From: Candidatus Rokubacteria bacterium 13_1_40CM_68_15
GTDB taxonomy: Bacteria > Methylomirabilota > Methylomirabilia > Rokubacteriales > CSP1-6
NCBI GenBank assembly: GCA_001917585.1
Contig: MNEG01000102.1
Coordinates: 1-37,997 of the forward strand
Direction: 5' to 3'
DNA length: 37,997 nt
Below are positions 9,242 through 19,863 of the stretch, piece after piece (position 1 is the stretch's first letter; each line of letters starts with the position of its first letter). The notes beneath the pieces were generated by a model, which was given only the letters and a program-made list of their open reading frames with translations, had not been told where the DNA came from and did no database searches. The position numbers were made by a program, and so were the translations under genes.

Positions 9242-9874
9242 TCACGGGCCTGGCGTCGTACGCGCCTGGTGTCGCCGGGCCAGCTCCTCGAGCACGTCGT
9301 GGACGGCGATGCCGCGCGCCCCGAGCAGTACGATCGTGTGGAACCAGAGATCGGCGACCTCCTCCACCACCCGGCGATCGCCTTCGCCGCCGAGCGCGGC
9401 GGTGATGACTTCGCTCGCCTCTTCACCGATCTTGCGGGCGATCGCCGGCTCGCCGCGCGCGAGCAGCCCGGCCACGTAGGAGCCGGCAGGGGCTGCGGCC
9501 TTGCGGCTGGCCACGATGCGCTCGAGGCGCTCGATCATCGTCGCGCCGGCCGTGCCGGCCTTGATCGCCGTGAAAAAGCAGGTCCGGTTGCCCGTGTGAC
9601 AGGCCACGCCGTCCTGGTGAACCTGCACGAGTAGCACGTCGGCGTCACAGTCGACGTAGACGCCCTGCACGTGCTGGACGTGACCTGACGTCTCGCCCTT
9701 CTGCCACAGCCGCTCGCGCGACCGCGACCAGAAGTGCGTCAGACCCGTCCGGAGCGTCGCCTCGAGCGCTTCCCGGTCCATCCAGGCGACCATCAGTACC
9801 TCGCCGGTGTCCCCCTCCTGGACCACGGCCGGGATCAGGCCGCGCTCGTCGAACTCGAGGCCGTCGGTCGTCAT
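9242..9874 (-). CDS. hisIE: Bifunctional phosphoribosyl-AMP cyclohydrolase / phosphoribosyl-ATP pyrophosphatase
   Basis: From ATG at 9874: [73 protein letters not shown] (HisI); then [26 protein letters not shown]...[10 protein letters not shown] (HisE). Confidence 0.96.
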   Translation of the reverse strand: MTTDGLEFDERGLIPAVVQEGDTGEVLMVAWMDREALEATLRTGLTHFWSRSRERLWQKGETSGHVQHVQGVYVDCDADVLLVQVHQDGVACHTGNRTCFFTAIKAGTAGATMIERLERIVASRKAAAPAGSYVAGLLARGEPAIARKIGEEASEVITAALGGEGDRRVVEEVADLWFHTIVLLGARGIAVHDVLEELARRHQARTTPGP

Positions 9875-10674
9875 GGCTCGACTCGCACCTCGACCCCACG
9901 TTCGCGTAGGTAGGCTTTCGCTTCCGCGATCGTGTGGAGCCCGAAATGGAAGATGGAAGCGGCGAGGACGGCGTCGGCCGATCCATCGACAAGCCCCTCC
10001 CAGAGATGCTCGAGCGCGCCGGCGCCACCGGAGGCGATGACGGGAATGGACACCGCAGTCGAGACGGCCCGCGTCAGCTCGAGATCGTAGCCGTCCTTGG
10101 TGCCGTCGCGGTCCATGCTGGTCAGGAGTATCTCGCCGGCTCCGAGCCGCGCCGCCTCGCACGCCCACTCCACCGCGTCGCGCCCGGCTGGTCGGCGACC
10201 GCCGTGAGTATAGACTTCCCATCTCCGAACCATTTCACCGCTCGCCTCGTCCGCCGGACGGCCTCGGCTCGCACTGCCACGCGCGTCGATGGCCACCACG
10301 ATGCACTGACTGCCGAACCGTTCGGCGGCCTCGCGGATGAGCTCGGGTCGCGCGAGCGCCGACGTGTTGAGCGAGACCTTGTCGGCCCCGGCCCGGAGAA
10401 GCGTGCGGACGTCCTCGATGCCCCGGATGCCCCCGCCCACCGTGAGCGGCATGTAGATCCCTTCGGCCGTCCGGGCCACGACGTCGAGCATGATCTTCCG
10501 GTTCTCGTGGGAGGCCGTGATGTCGAGGAAGACCAGTTCGTCGGCGCCCTGGGCGTCGTAGGCCTCGGCGGCCGCCACGGGATCACCGGCGTCGCGCAGA
10601 TCGACGAAGCGCACGCCCTTCACGACACGGCCGTCCTTGACGTCGAGACACGGGATGATGCGCTTGGTCAGCAT
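9871..10674 (-). CDS. hisF: Imidazole glycerol phosphate synthase cyclase subunit, with an in-frame repeat-derived insertion
   Basis: From ATG at 10674: [23 protein letters not shown]...[28 protein letters not shown]...[26 protein letters not shown]...[13 protein letters not shown]. The longer track ORF wrongly extends into hisA. Confidence 0.96.
   Translation of the reverse strand: MLTKRIIPCLDVKDGRVVKGVRFVDLRDAGDPVAAAEAYDAQGADELVFLDITASHENRKIMLDVVARTAEGIYMPLTVGGGIRGIEDVRTLLRAGADKVSLNTSALARPELIREAAERFGSQCIVVAIDARGSASRGRPADEASGEMVRRWEVYTHGGRRPAGRDAVEWACEAARLGAGEILLTSMDRDGTKDGYDLELTRAVSTAVSIPVIASGGAGALEHLWEGLVDGSADAVLAASIFHFGLHTIAEAKAYLRERGVEVRVEP
10225..10280. repeat. Family A repeat copy inside hisF
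   Basis: ccgaaccatttcaccgctcgcctcgtccgccggacggcctcggctcgcactgccac. 56 bp like the intergenic unit, with near-identical ends (cgaaccatttcaccgctcg and ctcgcac.gccac) and a diverged middle. Confidence 0.85.
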
Positions 10675-11387
10675 GCGAGAGCCGTCAGCGCCTGGCGAAG
10701 ATCGATGGCGCCCGTATACAGAGCGCGACCGACGACGGTGCCGATCACGCCGGCAATCGCCGCCAACCGCCGCAAGTCGTCGAGCTGGGCGACGCCACCG
10801 GAGGCCAGGACCGGCATCTCGACCGCACGCGCAAGGGCTTCGGTGTGCTCGACGTTCGGTCCATGCTCTGTTCCATCGCGCGTGATGTCCGTGTACAGCA
10901 GCGCCGCGGCGCCCGCGTCGCGCGCGCGCATCCCCAGTTCGGCCGCCGTGGTGTCGACGACTTCCGTCCACCCCTTCACGGCGACGCGTTCGCCTCGAGC
11001 ATCCACGGCGACGATGATCCGGCCCGGAAACGCTCGGCACACGTCGCCGAGGAAGCGGGCGTCCAATGCCGCCCGCGTGCCGACCACCGCCCATCGCGCG
11101 CCGGCCTTGATCGTGGCCTCGACGGCGGCCAGATCGCGCAATCCACCACCGACCTCGACCGGCACCGGCGCCACGGCGGCCACCACGGCGGCGACGAGCG
11201 CGGTCTGACGAGCGGCGCCGAAGGCGCCGTCGAGATCGACCACGTGCAGACGCTCGGCGCCGAGCCCGGCCCAGCGCGTGGCCATGGCCACCGGATCGTC
11301 GGAGAACACCGTGGTCTGGTCGGCGCGGCCCTCGCGCAGGCGGACGCAGCGGCCGTCCTTGATGTCGACGGCCGGGATGATGGTCAC
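10668..11387 (-). CDS. hisA: Phosphoribosylformimino-5-aminoimidazole carboxamide ribotide isomerase
   Basis: From GTG at 11387: [20 protein letters not shown]...[12 protein letters not shown]...[10 protein letters not shown]...[16 protein letters not shown]...[13 protein letters not shown]. Confidence 0.95.
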   Translation of the reverse strand: MTIIPAVDIKDGRCVRLREGRADQTTVFSDDPVAMATRWAGLGAERLHVVDLDGAFGAARQTALVAAVVAAVAPVPVEVGGGLRDLAAVEATIKAGARWAVVGTRAALDARFLGDVCRAFPGRIIVAVDARGERVAVKGWTEVVDTTAAELGMRARDAGAAALLYTDITRDGTEHGPNVEHTEALARAVEMPVLASGGVAQLDDLRRLAAIAGVIGTVVGRALYTGAIDLRQALTALAC

Positions 11388-12010
11388 GCGCGCGTCGCTG
11401 TCGCCGCCCGCACGAGCGCGGCAAAGTTCTCGAGAAGACGAAGCCCCCAGCGCTGGCTCTTTTCGGGATGAAACTGCGTCGCGAAGATCACGCCGCGCTC
11501 GATGGCGGCGGCAAAGCGCACCCCGTAGTCGCACCACGCCGCGGCGACGCCGTTGACCGCCATCGCCGGGTAATAGGAGTGGACGAAGTAGAAGTGGGCG
11601 CCGTCCGGAATCCCCTCGAACAGGCGCAGCCGCCCGCCGTGCTCGACCTGATTCCAGCCCATGTGCGGGACCTTGCGTCCGGCCGGGAACCGGCGCACGA
11701 CACCGGACAGGACGTCGAGGCCCCGGCCCTCGCCGAACTCCTCGCTGCGCGAGAAGAGCAGCTGGTAGCCGAGACAGATGCCCAGAAACGGGCGGCTGCC
11801 GTCGAGCGCGCGGCGCAGCGACGGTGTCAGTCCCAGGCGGTCGAGATTGGACATGGCGTCGTGAAACGCGCCGTCGCCGGGAAGGACCACGGCATCGGCG
11901 CCGTCCACCGCCGTCGCGTCCTGGGTCACGACGGCGTCCATGCCGACACGTTCGAAGGCCTTCTCGACCGAGCCGAGATTGCCTCGACCGTAATCGATGA
12001 TGGCGATCAC
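11384..12010 (-). CDS. hisH: Imidazole glycerol phosphate synthase glutamine amidotransferase subunit
   Basis: From GTG at 12010: [23 protein letters not shown]...VVLPGDGAF...[12 protein letters not shown] (Cys nucleophile)...YFVHSYY...[13 protein letters not shown]. Confidence 0.96.
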   Translation of the reverse strand: MIAIIDYGRGNLGSVEKAFERVGMDAVVTQDATAVDGADAVVLPGDGAFHDAMSNLDRLGLTPSLRRALDGSRPFLGICLGYQLLFSRSEEFGEGRGLDVLSGVVRRFPAGRKVPHMGWNQVEHGGRLRLFEGIPDGAHFYFVHSYYPAMAVNGVAAAWCDYGVRFAAAIERGVIFATQFHPEKSQRWGLRLLENFAALVRAATATRA

Positions 12011-12612
12011 AACGCCCCTTTCGTCGAGGGAAGAATGCCGGCGATCCGTGGATTGAGCCGGGTCGCCTCGGCCAGCGCGCGCCCCACCGCCTTGAAGACG
12101 GCCTCGGTGATGTGATGGAGGTTGTGGCCGTAGTGCATCGTCACGTGCAGCGTGATCTCGGCGTTGAAGGCGAAGGCGCGAAAGAATTCCTGCAGCATGT
12201 CGAGATCGAAGTTCGATACGCGCGTTCGGGCCACCGGCACGTTGAAGACGAGGAAGGGCCGGCCCGAGATGTCGACGGCGGCTTGCACGAGCGCCTCGTC
12301 CATCGGCACGAACGCCGTGCCATAGCGCACGATGCCGCGCTTGTCGCCGAGCGCCTGACGCAGCGCCTGCCCCAGCACGATGCCGACGTCCTCGACGGTG
12401 TGGTGGATGTCCACCTCGACGTCGCCGCTCGCCTCCACGCTCAGATCCATGAGGCCGTGCTTGGCCCAGGCTTCCAGCATGTGACTGAAGAACGGAATGG
12501 GCGTGCGGACCTTGACCGCGCCCGTGCCGTCGAGGTTGAGCTGGAGCCCGACTTCCGTCTCCTTCGTCTTGCGCTCGATGCGCCCCTGGCGGCCTTCGCC
12601 CTGGCTGCTCAT
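12007..12612 (-). CDS. hisB: Imidazoleglycerol-phosphate dehydratase
   Basis: RKTKETEVGLQLNLDGTG, PFFSHMLEAWAKHGLMDLSVEASGDVEVDIHHTVEDVGIVLG and HNLHHITEAVFKAVGRAL. Confidence 0.97.
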   Translation of the reverse strand: MSSQGEGRQGRIERKTKETEVGLQLNLDGTGAVKVRTPIPFFSHMLEAWAKHGLMDLSVEASGDVEVDIHHTVEDVGIVLGQALRQALGDKRGIVRYGTAFVPMDEALVQAAVDISGRPFLVFNVPVARTRVSNFDLDMLQEFFRAFAFNAEITLHVTMHYGHNLHHITEAVFKAVGRALAEATRLNPRIAGILPSTKGAL

Positions 12613-13928
12613 GGCCCTTCCCCTCCGCCCTTCGGGTTGACCCGCACCTCCGCCGCCGTTCCATGCCCGGCGAGGCCTTCGGTCCGCGTCAAGGCGCGCA
12701 GGTGCGGCAGCGCCGCCTGGAGTCCCCCGGCGGCGTACTCGATGACGCTCGTCCGCGTGACGAAGTCCTCGGTACCCAGCGGCGAGGAGAACCGTGCGGT
12801 CCCCGCCGTCGGCAGCACGTGGCTCGGCCCGGCAACGTAATCGCCGACGACCTCCGGCGTCTGCCCGCCGACGAACACGGCGCCGGCGTGGCGGATGCGA
12901 CCGAGCAGCGCTTGAGGAACGCGGACCAGCAGCTCGAGATGCTCGGGCGCGAGACGATTCGCCAGGTCGGCGGCCTCATCGAGCGAGTGGACACACACGA
13001 GGGCGCCATTCGTCGCCAGCGATTCAGCGGCGATGGCGCGGCGGGGCAGACGCTCGAGCTGCTCGGCCAGCGCGGCCTGAACCCGCCCCGAAAGTTGCGG
13101 GTCGTCCGTGATGAGGACGGCACGCGCCATCGGATCGTGCTCGGCCTGAGCCAGAAGATCGGCCGCGATCCACACGGGATCGGCCATCGCATCAGCGACG
13201 ACGACGACCTCACTCGGCCCCGCCACCATGTCGATGCCGACTTCGCCGAACACGCGGCTCTTGGCGAGCGCGACGTACAGGTTGCCGGGGCCGACGATCT
13301 TGTCGACACGGCGGATGGTGGCCGTTCCATAGGCGAGGGCCCCGATGGCCTGCGCGCCCCCGATCCTCCAGCCTTCGGTCACGCCGGCCATGTGGGCGGC
13401 GGCGAGCACCGTGGGATCGACGCGGCTGTCACGCCCGGGCGGCGTGACGAGGACGACGTCACGCACGCCGGCGACCCGGGCCGGCACCGCAGTCATGAGC
13501 ACGGTGGAGGGATAGGCCGCTCGCCCGCCCGGGATGTAGACACCGACGCGGTCGAGCGGGCGGATTTCCTGGCCGAGCACGGAGCCGTGCTCGTCGGTGA
13601 TCCTCCACGACTTCGGCAGCGCGGCCGCGTGATAGCGCTCGATGCGCTCGGCGGCGTAGGCGAGGGCGGCTCTCACGTCGACGGCCAGCGCGCGCTCGGC
13701 GGCCTCGAACTCGGCCGGCGCGATCGACAGCGCCGCCACGGACGGCATGGCATGGCCGTCGAAGCGCCGCGTGAACTCGAGGACCGCGGCATCGCCGCGT
13801 GTCCGCACGTCGGCGAGGATCTCGTCTACGGCGCGCTGGATCGAAGGATCGACGGCGGCCGGCGGCCGGGCCAGCTGCCTGACGACTTCGTCGGCGCCGA
13901 TCTTCCGCGCGTCCAGCGTCCGGATCAT
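12609..13928 (-). CDS. hisD: Histidinol dehydrogenase
   Basis: VYIPGGRAAYPSTVLMTAVPARVAGV, GGAQAIGALAYGT, DKIVGPGNLYVALAK, DMVAGPSEVVVVAD and AEHDPMARAVLIT. Confidence 0.97.
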   Translation of the reverse strand: MIRTLDARKIGADEVVRQLARPPAAVDPSIQRAVDEILADVRTRGDAAVLEFTRRFDGHAMPSVAALSIAPAEFEAAERALAVDVRAALAYAAERIERYHAAALPKSWRITDEHGSVLGQEIRPLDRVGVYIPGGRAAYPSTVLMTAVPARVAGVRDVVLVTPPGRDSRVDPTVLAAAHMAGVTEGWRIGGAQAIGALAYGTATIRRVDKIVGPGNLYVALAKSRVFGEVGIDMVAGPSEVVVVADAMADPVWIAADLLAQAEHDPMARAVLITDDPQLSGRVQAALAEQLERLPRRAIAAESLATNGALVCVHSLDEAADLANRLAPEHLELLVRVPQALLGRIRHAGAVFVGGQTPEVVGDYVAGPSHVLPTAGTARFSSPLGTEDFVTRTSVIEYAAGGLQAALPHLRALTRTEGLAGHGTAAEVRVNPKGGGEGP

Positions 13929-13993
13929 TGGACCGAGGTCCGCGAGATCGGCTTGTTTCGCGGGTGGCCTGTTCGAGGCGCGCCGGGCTTCAT
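13925..13993 (-). other. Mini-ORF 3 of the hisG-hisD chain ([22 protein letters not shown])
   Basis: ATG at 13993..13991 overlaps the stop of mini-ORF 2. TGA at 13927..13925 overlaps the hisD ATG (13928..13926). Confidence 0.4.
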
Positions 13994-14058
13994 TGGAGCG
14001 GGCGCCGCGAGGCCGGCTCGATCCGCGGGTGGCCTGTTCGAGGCGCGCCGGGCTTCAT
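13990..14058 (-). other. Mini-ORF 2 of the hisG-hisD chain ([22 protein letters not shown])
   Basis: ATG at 14058..14056 overlaps the stop of mini-ORF 1. TGA at 13992..13990 overlaps the ATG of mini-ORF 3. Confidence 0.4.
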
Positions 14059-14123
14059 TGAAGCGGGCGCCGCGAGGCCGGCTCGATCCGCGGGTGGCCT
14101 GTTCGAGGCGCGCCGGGCTTCAT
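14055..14123 (-). other. Mini-ORF 1 of the hisG-hisD chain ([22 protein letters not shown])
   Basis: ATG at 14123..14121 overlaps the hisG TGA (14122..14120). Its TGA at 14057..14055 overlaps the ATG of mini-ORF 2. Confidence 0.4.
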
Positions 14124-14815
14124 TGGAGCGGGCGCCGCGAGGCCGGCTCGATCCGCGGGTGGCCTGTTCGAGGCGCTGGTGGCTGCGTTCGTTTCCCCAA
14201 ATCATCGATCAACTGGGTCACGGCGGAGTACTCGGTCTTCATGGAGGCGCGGTTGACGATCAACCGCGCCGTCGAGCGCGCGATCTCCGCGACCTCCACG
14301 AGCCCGTTGGCCCGCAGCGTCTCCCCGGTCTGGACGAGGTCGACGATGCGCTCGGCCAGCCCAACCAGCGGCGCCAGCTCGATCGACCCGTCCAAACGCA
14401 CGATCTCCACCTGGATGCCGCGCTCCGAGAAGTACCGTTCCGTCATCCGTGCGTACTTCGTGGCGACGCGGACCCACGACCACTTGGCGGGATCGTCGCG
14501 TTGCCACAACTCGCGCGGCTCCGCGACGACGAGCCGGCAGAATCCGAAGCCGAGATCGAGCGGTTCGTAGACGTCCGGCTCCTGCTCGAGCAGGATGTCC
14601 TTGCCGACGATCCCGAGGTCGGCGGCGCCATACGTCACGTAGGCGGGAACGTCGGCCGGCTTGAGGAACAGCAAGCGGAGCCCGCGCGCCGGGTCGGTGA
14701 AAATCAGCCGCCGGGAGTCAGCATCGATACCATCCACGCCGATGTCGCGCAGGAGGCCCAGCGCGCCGTCGAGGAGACGGCCCTTGGGGAGCGCCAGCGT
14801 GAGCCGCTCGCTCAT
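14120..14815 (-). CDS. hisG: ATP phosphoribosyltransferase (short form), with a repeat-derived C-terminal tail
   Basis: From ATG at 14815: [26 protein letters not shown]...[20 protein letters not shown]...[33 protein letters not shown]. The C-terminus ...[23 protein letters not shown] lies in repeat family B. Confidence 0.95.
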   Translation of the reverse strand: MSERLTLALPKGRLLDGALGLLRDIGVDGIDADSRRLIFTDPARGLRLLFLKPADVPAYVTYGAADLGIVGKDILLEQEPDVYEPLDLGFGFCRLVVAEPRELWQRDDPAKWSWVRVATKYARMTERYFSERGIQVEIVRLDGSIELAPLVGLAERIVDLVQTGETLRANGLVEVAEIARSTARLIVNRASMKTEYSAVTQLIDDLGKRTQPPAPRTGHPRIEPASRRPLQ

Positions 14816-16065
14816 GTTCGCCGGTCGATGCGCGCGCCGAGGCCGGCCAGCTTGGTTTCCATCCGCTCGTACCCTCGGTCGAGGTGATAGACGCGGGCCA
14901 CCTCGGTCCGACCGCGCGCCGCCAACCCGGCGAGGACCAGCGCCGCGGAGGCACGGAGGTCCGATGCCATCACCTGGGCTCCCTGGTAGTACGGCACGCC
15001 TCGGATGATCGCCGTCGAGCCCTCCGTCTCGATCCTGGCGCCCAGCCGCACGAGCTCGGCCGCGTGCATGAAGCGGTTCTCGAAGATCGTCTCGGTCACC
15101 CGCGACGAGCCGTCGGCGAGCGCGAGCAGCGTCATGAGCTGAGCCTGCATGTCGGTCGCGAACCCCGGAAACGGGCTCGTGACGACGTCGGCCGGCCGCG
15201 GCCGTTCGGGCCCGCGCACCCTCACCCACGTCGGCCCGACCTCGATGGCCACGCCGCACTCGTCGAGCTTCGCCAGCACGGCCTCGAGATGCTCGGGCAC
15301 GAGATCGCTCACCGTCACGTCTCCGCGGGTGATGGCCCCGGCGACGATCAGCGTGCCGGCTTCGATCCGGTCGGGCACGATGCGGTGAGTGGCGCCTCCG
15401 AGGGTCGGCACGCCCTCGATCTCGATGCGCGCCGTGCCGGCGCCGCTGATGCGGGCTCCCATCGCGTTGAGGAGCGCGGCGAGATCCGAGACTTCGGGCT
15501 CGCGGGCGGCGTTCTCGATGATCGTCGTGCCCTGAGCCAACGCGGCCGCCATCATGAGGTTTTCGGTGCCGGTCACGGTCACCATGTCGGGAGCGATCGA
15601 CGCGCCCCGCAGCCGGCTCGCGCGGGCGACGACGTACCCGTTCTCGATCGCGATCTCCGCGCCGAGCCTGGCCAGGCCTTTGAGGTGCTGATCGATGGGG
15701 CGTACTCCGATCGCGCAGCCACCGGGCAACGCGACGCGTGCCGAGCCGTGGCGGGCGACGAGCGGACCGAGCACGAGGACAGAGGCGCGCATGGTCGAGA
15801 CCAGCTCGTACGCTGCCTCGTCCTTCATCACCCGCGCCACGCGGACGGTGACGCGGGCGCCGTCGCGGTCGATCGTCGCTCCCAGCGTTTGGAGCAACCG
15901 GATCATCGTGCGCACGTCCTGCAAGTCGGGGAGGTTGGGAAAGACGAGCGGCTCGGCCGTCAGGAGCGCGGCCGCCAGCGCCGGCAGCGCAGCGTTTTTC
16001 GCCGCGCTCACCTTGACGGTGCCCTTCAGTGGAATACCGCCCTCGATCTCGAGTCGTGCCGGCAT
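14812..16065 (-). CDS. murA: UDP-N-acetylglucosamine 1-carboxyvinyltransferase
   Basis: [88 protein letters not shown]. Confidence 0.98.
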   Translation of the reverse strand: MPARLEIEGGIPLKGTVKVSAAKNAALPALAAALLTAEPLVFPNLPDLQDVRTMIRLLQTLGATIDRDGARVTVRVARVMKDEAAYELVSTMRASVLVLGPLVARHGSARVALPGGCAIGVRPIDQHLKGLARLGAEIAIENGYVVARASRLRGASIAPDMVTVTGTENLMMAAALAQGTTIIENAAREPEVSDLAALLNAMGARISGAGTARIEIEGVPTLGGATHRIVPDRIEAGTLIVAGAITRGDVTVSDLVPEHLEAVLAKLDECGVAIEVGPTWVRVRGPERPRPADVVTSPFPGFATDMQAQLMTLLALADGSSRVTETIFENRFMHAAELVRLGARIETEGSTAIIRGVPYYQGAQVMASDLRASAALVLAGLAARGRTEVARVYHLDRGYERMETKLAGLGARIDRRT

Positions 16066-16068
16066 AGC

Positions 16069-16962
16069 TCACCCTCCGCCGTCTTCGGTCGACGGCAAAA
16101 ATCCCGCAATGAATCGTTCGACCCCGACCAAATCACGCCGCGTCGCAATGTTCGAAAACCCCGCCGCGCGCATCAGCGCGGCGCTCTCCGGAACCTGGTC
16201 ACCACCGGCCGTCTCGAGGACGAGCGCGCCGCCGGCCGTGAGCCAGCCCGGCGTCTCGGCGATGAGCCGGCGGATCACGCTCAGCCCGTCGGCACCGCCG
16301 TCGAGGGCAACCAGTGGGTCGTGGGCAGCCACTTCGGGGGCCAGGCCGGCCAGCGCCGCCGCCGGCAGGTACGGCGGGTTCGCCACGACCATATCGGCGC
16401 GCAAGCGGCCGAGGCCGGAGAGCAGGTCGCCTTCCCTCACCGTCACGCGGCCGCCGAGCTCGAGCGCCGACACGTTGCGGCGGGCGATCTGCACGGCGGC
16501 GGGTGAGGCGTCCACGGCGACCACCTCGAGATCCGGGCGGGCCGCGGCCAGCGCGCACGCGATACATCCCGACCCCGTCCCGACGTCGATGGCCAGTCGC
16601 CTGATGCCGCCGGGTGGTGGTAGCAGCGAGAGCGCCCACTCCACGAGCGTCTCGGTCTCGGGCCGTGGCACGAGCACGTCAGCCGTCACCGTGAAACGCA
16701 GCCCGCAAAACTCCTCCCAGCCGAGAACGTGCTGGAGCGGCTCGCGCCGCTCTCGCCGCGTCACCGCGGCGTCGTAGCGGGCAGCCAGCGTCGGCGTCAG
16801 CTCGTGGTCGAGATTCGCGGCGAGCACGGCGCGCCCGACGCCAAGGAGACCGGCCATCAGCCATTCGGCGTCCACGCGCGCGGCTTCCACACCGGCATCC
16901 CGGAGCCGGACCGTGGCCGCCTCGATGGCGGCGCGGGTGGACGCTGTCGTCACGGCGCTCAC
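16069..16962 (-). CDS. prmC: Peptide chain release factor N5-glutamine methyltransferase
   Basis: [49 protein letters not shown] and [10 protein letters not shown] (NPPY). Adjacent to prfA. Confidence 0.96.
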   Translation of the reverse strand: MSAVTTASTRAAIEAATVRLRDAGVEAARVDAEWLMAGLLGVGRAVLAANLDHELTPTLAARYDAAVTRRERREPLQHVLGWEEFCGLRFTVTADVLVPRPETETLVEWALSLLPPPGGIRRLAIDVGTGSGCIACALAAARPDLEVVAVDASPAAVQIARRNVSALELGGRVTVREGDLLSGLGRLRADMVVANPPYLPAAALAGLAPEVAAHDPLVALDGGADGLSVIRRLIAETPGWLTAGGALVLETAGGDQVPESAALMRAAGFSNIATRRDLVGVERFIAGFLPSTEDGGG

Positions 16963-18032
16963 TGGGCGACCCGCTCCAGGCGCTCGGCCTCCTCGGCGGC
17001 GGCGAGGGCCTCGATCAGCTCGTCGATGTCCCCCTCGAGAACCTCGGGCAGCCGATGCAAAGTGAGACCGATCCGATGGTCGGTGACACGGTTCTGGGCG
17101 AAGTTGTAGGTGCGTATCCGCTCGCTCCGCTCACCGGTGCCGACCTGGCTGCGCCGGTCGGCGGCGATCGCGGCCTGCTGCTCCTCCTGGGCACGCTCCA
17201 GCAGGCGGGCTTTGAGGACACGCAAGGCCTTCGCGCGGTTCTTCAGCTGCGAGCGCTCGTCCTGGCATGTCACCACGAGGCCAGTGGGAATGTGCGTCAG
17301 GCGCACCGCCGAGTCGGTCGTGTTCACGCCCTGGCCGCCCGGACCGGAGGAGCGATAAACATCCACGCGGATGTCCTTCTCGTCGACCTTGACGTCCACG
17401 TCCTCGGCCTCGGGCAGCACGGCCACCGTGACGGTGGAGGTGTGGATCCGGCCGGCGGACTCGGTCGCGGGCACGCGCTGAACACGATGGACGCCGCGCT
17501 CGAACTTCAGACGGCTCCACGCCCCTTTGCCCTGGATGAAGAGGATGACTTCCTTGTAGCCGCCGACGCCGGTGGTACTGGCGTCCATGATCTCGAACTT
17601 CCAGCGCTGGCGCTCGGCGTACTTCGTGTACATCCGTATCAGGTCGGCGGCGAAGAGGCCGGCCTCGTCGCCGCCGGCGCCCGCGCGGATTTCGACGAAG
17701 ACGTTCTTGTCGTCGTTGGGATCGCGCGGCAGCAGTAGCCGCTTGAGGTCGCTCTCCAGTGCGGTCTGGCGAACGGAGAGCTCGTCGATCTCGAGCTGGG
17801 CCAGCTCGGCCAGCTCGCGGTCGCCGCCGTCGGTCAGGAGATGTTGAGCCTCGCCGAGGCGGCGCAGGACCTCACGGTACTCACGGAAGCGCTCGACGAT
17901 CTCGACGCTGTCGGCATGCTCTTTACGGAGGCGCGCAAACTCCGCCGGCTGCCCGTAGATCTTGGGGTCGGCGAGCGTGCGCTCCAACTCCTCCGAGCGC
18001 TCCTCGATCTGCCGCAGCTTGTCAAACAGCAT
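16959..18032 (-). CDS. prfA: Peptide chain release factor 1
   Basis: [73 protein letters not shown] (GGQ; PAT-type tripeptide of RF1). Confidence 0.97.
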   Translation of the reverse strand: MLFDKLRQIEERSEELERTLADPKIYGQPAEFARLRKEHADSVEIVERFREYREVLRRLGEAQHLLTDGGDRELAELAQLEIDELSVRQTALESDLKRLLLPRDPNDDKNVFVEIRAGAGGDEAGLFAADLIRMYTKYAERQRWKFEIMDASTTGVGGYKEVILFIQGKGAWSRLKFERGVHRVQRVPATESAGRIHTSTVTVAVLPEAEDVDVKVDEKDIRVDVYRSSGPGGQGVNTTDSAVRLTHIPTGLVVTCQDERSQLKNRAKALRVLKARLLERAQEEQQAAIAADRRSQVGTGERSERIRTYNFAQNRVTDHRIGLTLHRLPEVLEGDIDELIEALAAAEEAERLERVAQ

Positions 18033-18070
18033 CGTGGATCACCCGGCGAGCGTCCCGCCCGGCCGGCAGC

Positions 18071-18286
18071 TCAGCTGGCCGGGGTCGTCTGGCGCTTGTA
18101 CTTCCGCTGGAACCGCTCGACGCGGCCCGCGGTATCCATGAACTTCTGCTTGCCGGTGTAGAACGGATGGCACTTCGAGCAGACTTCCACCCGGATGTCC
18201 GGCTTCGTCGAGCGGGTCTGGATGACCTCGCCGCAAGCGCAGGTGATCTTCGTATCGATGTACTCCGGATGAATGCCAGCCTTCAC
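18071..18286 (-). CDS. rpmE: 50S ribosomal protein L31
   Basis: From GTG at 18286, preceded by [68 protein letters not shown]. Confidence 0.95.
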   Translation of the reverse strand: MKAGIHPEYIDTKITCACGEVIQTRSTKPDIRVEVCSKCHPFYTGKQKFMDTAGRVERFQRKYKRQTTPAS

Positions 18287-18330
18287 GGCCCACCTCCCTC
18301 GCGAAGTCCTGAGAATACCAGGGCGGCCAC

Positions 18331-18365
18331 AAAAACGCAAAAACTCCCCGGATTTCAGGGAGTTT
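18331..18365 (-). terminator. Intrinsic terminator downstream of rho
   Basis: Minus strand AAACTCCC-TGAAATCCG-GGGAGTTT followed by TTGCGTTTTT: perfect stem and T-rich tail between the rho stop and rpmE. Confidence 0.85.
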
Positions 18366-18391
18366 CGCGCCACCGGCGGGACGCCGGAGGG

Positions 18392-19716
<1,325 letters not shown>

Positions 19717-19720
<4 letters not shown>

Positions 19721-19830
19721 GAGACGGCTCCGGGGGCGGCGTTTGCTGCCGCGTCAGTTAGTGGTTCGCGCAGTGGCTCGCGTGTATCAAGCAGGGCGTT
19801 GCGGGGTTGGACTGCTAACAGCACGTTCAT
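19717..19830 (-). other. Candidate 37-aa leader ORF upstream of and overlapping rho
   Basis: ATG AAC GTG CTG TTA ... GTC TCA TGA ([37 protein letters not shown]). SD-like GGGTGAGAGC just upstream. TGA overlaps the rho ATG (ATGA). Confidence 0.4.
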
Positions 19831-19863
19831 GCTCTCACCCGGGTCATAATCTGTCAATGTTTT

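Larger units (their letters stand above)
13931..14205. repeat. Family B tandem repeat: three 65-bp units plus diverged flanking partial units between hisG and hisD
   Basis: cgggtggcctgttcgaggcg recurs at 13961, 14026, 14091 and 14156 (period exactly 65). Unit: cgggtggcctgttcgaggcgcgccgggcttcattggagcgggcgccgcgaggccggctcgatccg. Confidence 0.96.

Noticed and set aside
9242-11424. Over-extended track ORFs suggesting fusions (HisA-HisF-like, extended HisIE)
   Set aside because: Upstream parts are frame read-through of neighbouring genes; true starts at ATG 9874 (hisIE) and ATG 10674 (hisF) give standard N-termini.
13931-14205. Possible CRISPR array at the 65-bp repeats
   Set aside because: Units are directly adjacent with no spacers, and there are no cas genes in the window.
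19829-19857. Perfect TTGACA upstream of rho as a promoter
   Set aside because: No acceptable -10 hexamer at 16-18 bp spacing, so not called as a promoter.
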